Shown piece after piece: positions 60,655 through 64,000 of a stretch of 64,000 nucleotides of DNA. The first letter of the stretch is position 1, and each line of letters begins with the position of its first letter. The stretch is taken from NCBI GenBank assembly GCA_026018925.1, contig JAKSZU010000009.1, positions 80,877,090 through 80,941,089 of the forward strand, given 5' to 3'. Made by a program: the position numbers and the translations under genes. The stretch is from Tupaia tana (lineage: Eukaryota; Chordata; Mammalia; Scandentia; Tupaiidae). Below the pieces are notes generated by a model, which worked only from the letters and a program-made list of their open reading frames with translations, ran no database searches and had not been told where the DNA came from.

Positions 60655-61150
60655 AGAAGATGCTGACACAGGTGCTGCGAACTCCAGTCAGCTGCTCCTG
60701 CTCCTGACTCACAGTTGTTTGCTCTCACTAGGAACAAGTCAGTCAGGAATGTCACAGCCATAGTTTTTAATGATACTGGAAAAACACCCATGGAACCACA
60801 AGTGGCCACTCACCAAATTAGAATTACTTTAACCAGCTGCAATGGAAAGTCCCTGGAGAAAGTGTGTGCTGACTTAATCAGAGGTGCAAAGGAAAAGAAT
60901 CTCAAGATGAAAGGACCAGTTCAGATGCCTACCAAGACTTTGAGAATCACTATAAGAAAAACACCTTGTGGTGAAGTTTCTAAGACATGGGATTGTTCCC
61001 AGATGAGAATCCATAAGCGACTCATTGATTTGCACAGTTCTTCTGAGATTGTTAAACAGATTACTTCCATCAGTATTGAACCAGGAGTTGAGGTTGAAGT
61101 CACCATTGCAGATGCCTAAGTCAACTATTTTAATAAATTATCCGCTGTTT
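60655..61150 (+). pseudogene. RPS20 pseudogene: RPS20 processed pseudogene, ORF intact except start
   Basis: Intronless copy of ribosomal protein uS10. The frame 60760-61119 has 119 codons plus TAA, the RPS20 length, without a stop or frameshift. It contains [23 protein letters not shown]-like [30 protein letters not shown] and the end [10 protein letters not shown]. The start is ATA instead of ATG. An upstream in-frame ATG at 60715 would add 15 unrelated residues. The 3' side keeps TTTTAATAAATT. No clear duplication or promoter. Confidence 0.93.
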
Positions 61151-61242
61151 TTTTTTAAAATAAAATATACTTGTATTTGGCCCAGTTTTGCAAAAGGAAG
61201 CACAGAAAGGATAAGACAGAAACGACTGAAATTGGTTACCTA

Positions 61243-61343
61243 GGGCTGGCAGATGGCGTGGTAAGTAAGACACTGGACTCCCACGTGGCCTACCACAATT
61301 TGAGTCCAGGACCTGGTGACTTACTCTCGCACTTTCCCTCCTT

Positions 61344-61390
<47 letters not shown>

Positions 61391-61463
61391 TTCCCTGTAG
61401 CAAATTAAAAAATAATAATCAAGATAAATAAAATTAAATAAGTAATTTTTTTTTTTTAAAAAA
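61243..61463 (+). mobile_element. SINE-B, plus
   Basis: AGGGCTGGCAGATGGCGTGG head, (CT)n and (CA)n in the middle, and a CCCTGTAGCAAATT tail. Confidence 0.86.
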
Positions 61464-61469
61464 GAGATT

Positions 61470-61620
61470 GGGGGGACCAGCAGGTGGTGTGGTGGTAAAA
61501 GCGCTGGACACTCCCACATGACTGACCATGGTTCAAGTCCAAGAACTTGTAGCTTGCTTTCTCTCTCTCTCTCATCAAGTTGAAATGAATTTAAAAATTA
61601 AATAAATAATTCTTTAAATA
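61470..61620 (+). mobile_element. SINE-B, plus
   Basis: GGGGGGACCAGCAGGTGGTG head, CTCTCATCAAGTTGAAATGA tail. AAAGAGATTGG and AAAGAGAGACTGG flank it. Confidence 0.88.
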
Positions 61621-61725
61621 AAGAGAGAGACTGGTTATCTATAGGAGGCAGAGGAAAAGGTATGGCACAGTTAGTGGAGGGCATGACACTTCTCTAAGTA
61701 CACTACTTTCAATATTTTTGACTTT

Positions 61726-62151
61726 GTGTGGGACCAGGAGATGGGGTAATGGTTACATCACTGCACTCCCATGTAGTTGACCATGGTTTGACTCCTGGAC
61801 GGGATGGCTTAAACTCATGCTAGGTATGTGTGCATGTGTGCCTAAGATCCCAAGAGGAGAATGGAGAAAGGGATTTTGGCATTGCCATCCCCCTGAGGGG
61901 TGATTTCTCGCTTTCTGTCTCTCTTTCTCTGTTTTTCTGGCCAGTGCATGCACCCTATAGCAAAAATCTCTAAAAACAAACAAACCAACAAAAGAACTCA
62001 CGCCACAAGTGCTCAAAATCATGAAAGGAAAATGGAGGAGAAGGAATTGCAGCATGGTCATCCCTTCTAGGGGGTGATTTCTCTTTCTGTTTCTCTGTTA
62101 CTCTCTGTCTCTCTGGCAAGCGCACACACCCTATAGAAAAATTTCTCTAAA
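61726..62151 (+). mobile_element. SINE-A dimer, plus
   Basis: Complete unit 61729-61977 followed by a headless second unit 61996-62151 starting ACTCACGCCACAAGTGC. A single TTTTGACTTT duplication flanks the pair at about 61717 and 62156. Confidence 0.78.
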
Positions 62152-62198
62152 AATAATTTTGACTTTTTGATTAATGTAATGTATTAAAAAATAAAAAC

Positions 62199-62297
62199 GG
62201 GGGGACCAGCAGGTGGCGTGGTGGTTAAGGTGCTTGACACTCCCACATGGCCGACCACGGTTCAAGTCCTGGACCTGGTGGCTTGCTTTCTCACTTT

Positions 62298-62332
<35 letters not shown>

Positions 62333-62390
62333 TTTCTGGTCAAATTAAAATGGATGAATAAATAAAATTAAATAAATAATTCTTTAAAGA
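62199..62390 (+). mobile_element. SINE-B, plus, with (GT)n
   Basis: GGGGGGACCAGCAGGTGGCG head, about 16 GT units at 62299-62330, tail GGTCAAATTAAAATGGATGA. Confidence 0.92.
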
Positions 62391-62414
62391 AATCAAAATG
62401 TAGAACCAAATCAT

Positions 62415-62660
62415 TTATTTTTTTTTTTCTTTAAGGTTTTTGCCATATGGAGTCAGAGAGAGATGGTGAGAGGGAAAGTAAGAAATCACCTCCTAGGGGA
62501 TGGCCATTCCACAATCCCTTTTTTTCCATTCTTCTCCTGGGATTTTGGGCATGCATACACACATGCTCAGTGTCATTTTCAAGTTGCCAGATCTGGGACT
62601 TGAATGGCGGTTGACCATGTGGGAGTCCAGCACCTTAACCACCACACCACCTGCTGGTCT
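62415..62660 (-). mobile_element. SINE-A/C, minus
   Basis: AAGGTTTTTGCCATATGGAG tail side, CCACCTGCTGGTCTC head. Confidence 0.86.
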
Positions 62661-62777
62661 CAAAATAATTTAGTTTTATAAGATGAAAAATGTCCAGAAG
62701 ATGGATAGCGATGGTTGTACAACAATATGAATGTACTTTATGACACTGAATTCTACACTTTAAAAGGTAAATTTTTA

Positions 62778-63053
62778 AAAATTTAAAAAAAAATTTTTTT
62801 AGTTTGTTATAAGCCATCTGTGTTCACAAGGGAGAGACAGAGAGAGAGGGAATGAGAGGGAAAGTGAAAAATGATGTCTTGGGGGAGATGGTCACATTAA
62901 AATCTCTTCTTCTCCATTTTCCTCTCAGGATTTTGGACACACACACACACACACACACACAGAATGATTTTCAAGCCACCCTGCTTGGAACTAGAACCAC
63001 AGAGTGGGCCATGTAGGATACAACTCCTTAACCACCATGCCACCTACTGGCCC
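62778..63053 (-). mobile_element. SINE-C, minus
   Basis: GTTATAAGCCATCTGTGTTC tail side with an internal (CA)n, CCACCTACTGGCCC head. AAAAGGTAAATTTT flanks it. Confidence 0.88.
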
Positions 63054-63221
63054 TAAAAGGTAAATTTTAATGTTATCTATATTTAACCACAGTTTTAAAA
63101 ATTAATTTTAAAATTTATATCATACCTATAAGAATAAGAGAAAAACTAAAATTGAATGTGGAAAGAAAAAAGGGGGCCCAATTTTTTTCAATGAAAAACA
63201 CAACCACACTCAAGAAAGAAC

Positions 63222-63496
63222 TGGGCCCAGCAGATGGTATTGTGGTTACGTCGCTAGACTCCCACATGGTCAACTGATGTCTGAGTCCTGGACCTAATGG
63301 CTTGAAAATCATGCTGGGCACATGGGCGTTCGTGCCCAAGATCCCAGGAGGAGAATAGAGGAGAAGGGATTGTGGCATGGCCATCCTCCCTAGTGGGTGA
63401 TTTCTCACTTTCACTCTCACTGTCTCTTTATCTCCTCTCTCTCTCTTTCTCTCTCTCTCGCAAGTGCACGCATCCCAAGGCAAAAACTTCTTTAAA
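63222..63496 (+). mobile_element. SINE, plus
   Basis: TGGGCCCAGCAGATGGTATT head, AAGATCCCAGGAGGAGAATA body, tail CATCCCAAGGCAAAAACTTC. Confidence 0.88.
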
Positions 63497-63544
63497 AAGA
63501 ATGAATGAACTACTGTTTGTTTAAAGACAAAAATAATAGTAAGT

Positions 63545-63745
63545 TGGGCCTCAGGTGTCGTGGTGATTAAGGGTGCTGGACTCCCACATGGCTGCCTATG
63601 GTTTGGGTCCCGGACCTGGCAGCTTGCTTTCTCTCTCTCTCTCTCTCTGGTCAAATTAAAATAAATAAATAAGTAAATAAGTAAATAAATAAATAAAATA
63701 GTAAATTAATAAAGTTGAATAAAATAATTCTTAAAAAATTTTAAA
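63545..63745 (+). mobile_element. SINE-B, plus
   Basis: TGGGCCTCAGGTGTCGTGGT head, CTCTGGTCAAATTAAAATAA tail with (AAGT/AAAT)n. Confidence 0.88.
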
Positions 63746-64000
63746 AATGGTAGCAAATAAACCTTGAACTCTATTTTTTAGGTTTGTTTTTCATGGTGAT
63801 ACAGGTATAGCAATTCTGAAAATATATGTAAAAAAATTGATATTGTTGAGCATCAGGGTTCTCACTTTAGAAAAAAGATACAAATATAAAATGAGAGAAA
63901 GTAAAAAACTTATTGTGGTTGGACAGGAATTGGAGGTATCATTATAAAATTATTCATAACATATTCCTTGGTCTATTCATTTAAAGGACTAGAAGCAAGG
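63746..64000. other. right edge, nothing recognised
   Basis: Unique-looking AT-rich sequence running off the window. Confidence 0.4.

Overview
The window is nuclear DNA of a placental mammal: long introns, a CpG-containing promoter, LINE-1 and MIR remnants, retropseudogenes and a very high load of tRNA-derived SINEs. One protein-coding gene can be reconstructed. It is MAGT1 (magnesium transporter 1, an OST3/OST6-family oligosaccharyltransferase subunit), on the minus strand. Its ten coding segments lie between 53309 and 3469. They join in frame through GT-AG junctions into 335 codons plus stop, the length I recall for human MAGT1. The promoter lies at about 53400-53640 and the terminal exon runs to a poly(A) signal near 1506. 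MAGT1 is X-linked in eutherians (knowledge, not seen here). The rest of the window is introns, 1.5 kb of 3' flank and about 10 kb of 5' flank. COX7B, the usual upstream neighbour, was not found.

I count roughly 115 SINE copies by eye, about 40% of the window. SINE-A (about 250 bp) starts GGGACCAGCAG, carries A- and B-box-like motifs and ends CCCTATAGCAAAAACCTCTC plus poly(A). SINE-B (about 170 bp) has a similar tRNA-like head, a CT-rich middle and a GGTCAAATTAAAATAAAT tail. SINE-C is an older long form (tail TATGGCAAAAACCTTAAA). SINE-D is a rarer type ending AAATAAATAAACTTTAAAA. Three older composites resemble 7SL RNA-derived SINEs. A 7SL component without abundant Alu, B1, B2 or ID suggests Euarchontoglires outside mainstream primates and rodents, such as colugo or treeshrew. 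That species guess is low confidence.

Layout: 1-1487, 3' flank with SINEs and a MIR. 1488-3484, SINE-free terminal exon. 3485-31093, introns 2-9 and exons 2-9, with a young 5'-truncated L1 (14586-15881) and a full-length U1 snRNA retrocopy (15971-16134). 31264-53207, the 22-kb first intron, holding an old L1 ORF2 fragment split by many insertions, an RPS26 retrocopy and a 2.0-kb composite element made mostly of a GC-rich tandem repeat. 53208-53640, exon 1 and promoter. 53640-64000, 5' flank with a half-L1 (HAL1)-like element carrying tandem 5' units (54490-57478), old L1 pieces and an RPS20 retrocopy.

The strongest candidate for something undescribed is the element at 33781-35776. It has a 15-bp target-site duplication, about 1.5 kb of 25-27-bp GC-rich repeats, a unique 3' domain and a poly(A) tail. 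That organisation resembles the hominoid SVA and gibbon LAVA elements, but nothing in it is recognisably Alu or SINE-R. A second candidate is a 73-82-bp palindromic mariner-type MITE present in four copies. Boundaries of repeats are by-eye estimates, usually good to about 5-10 bases.
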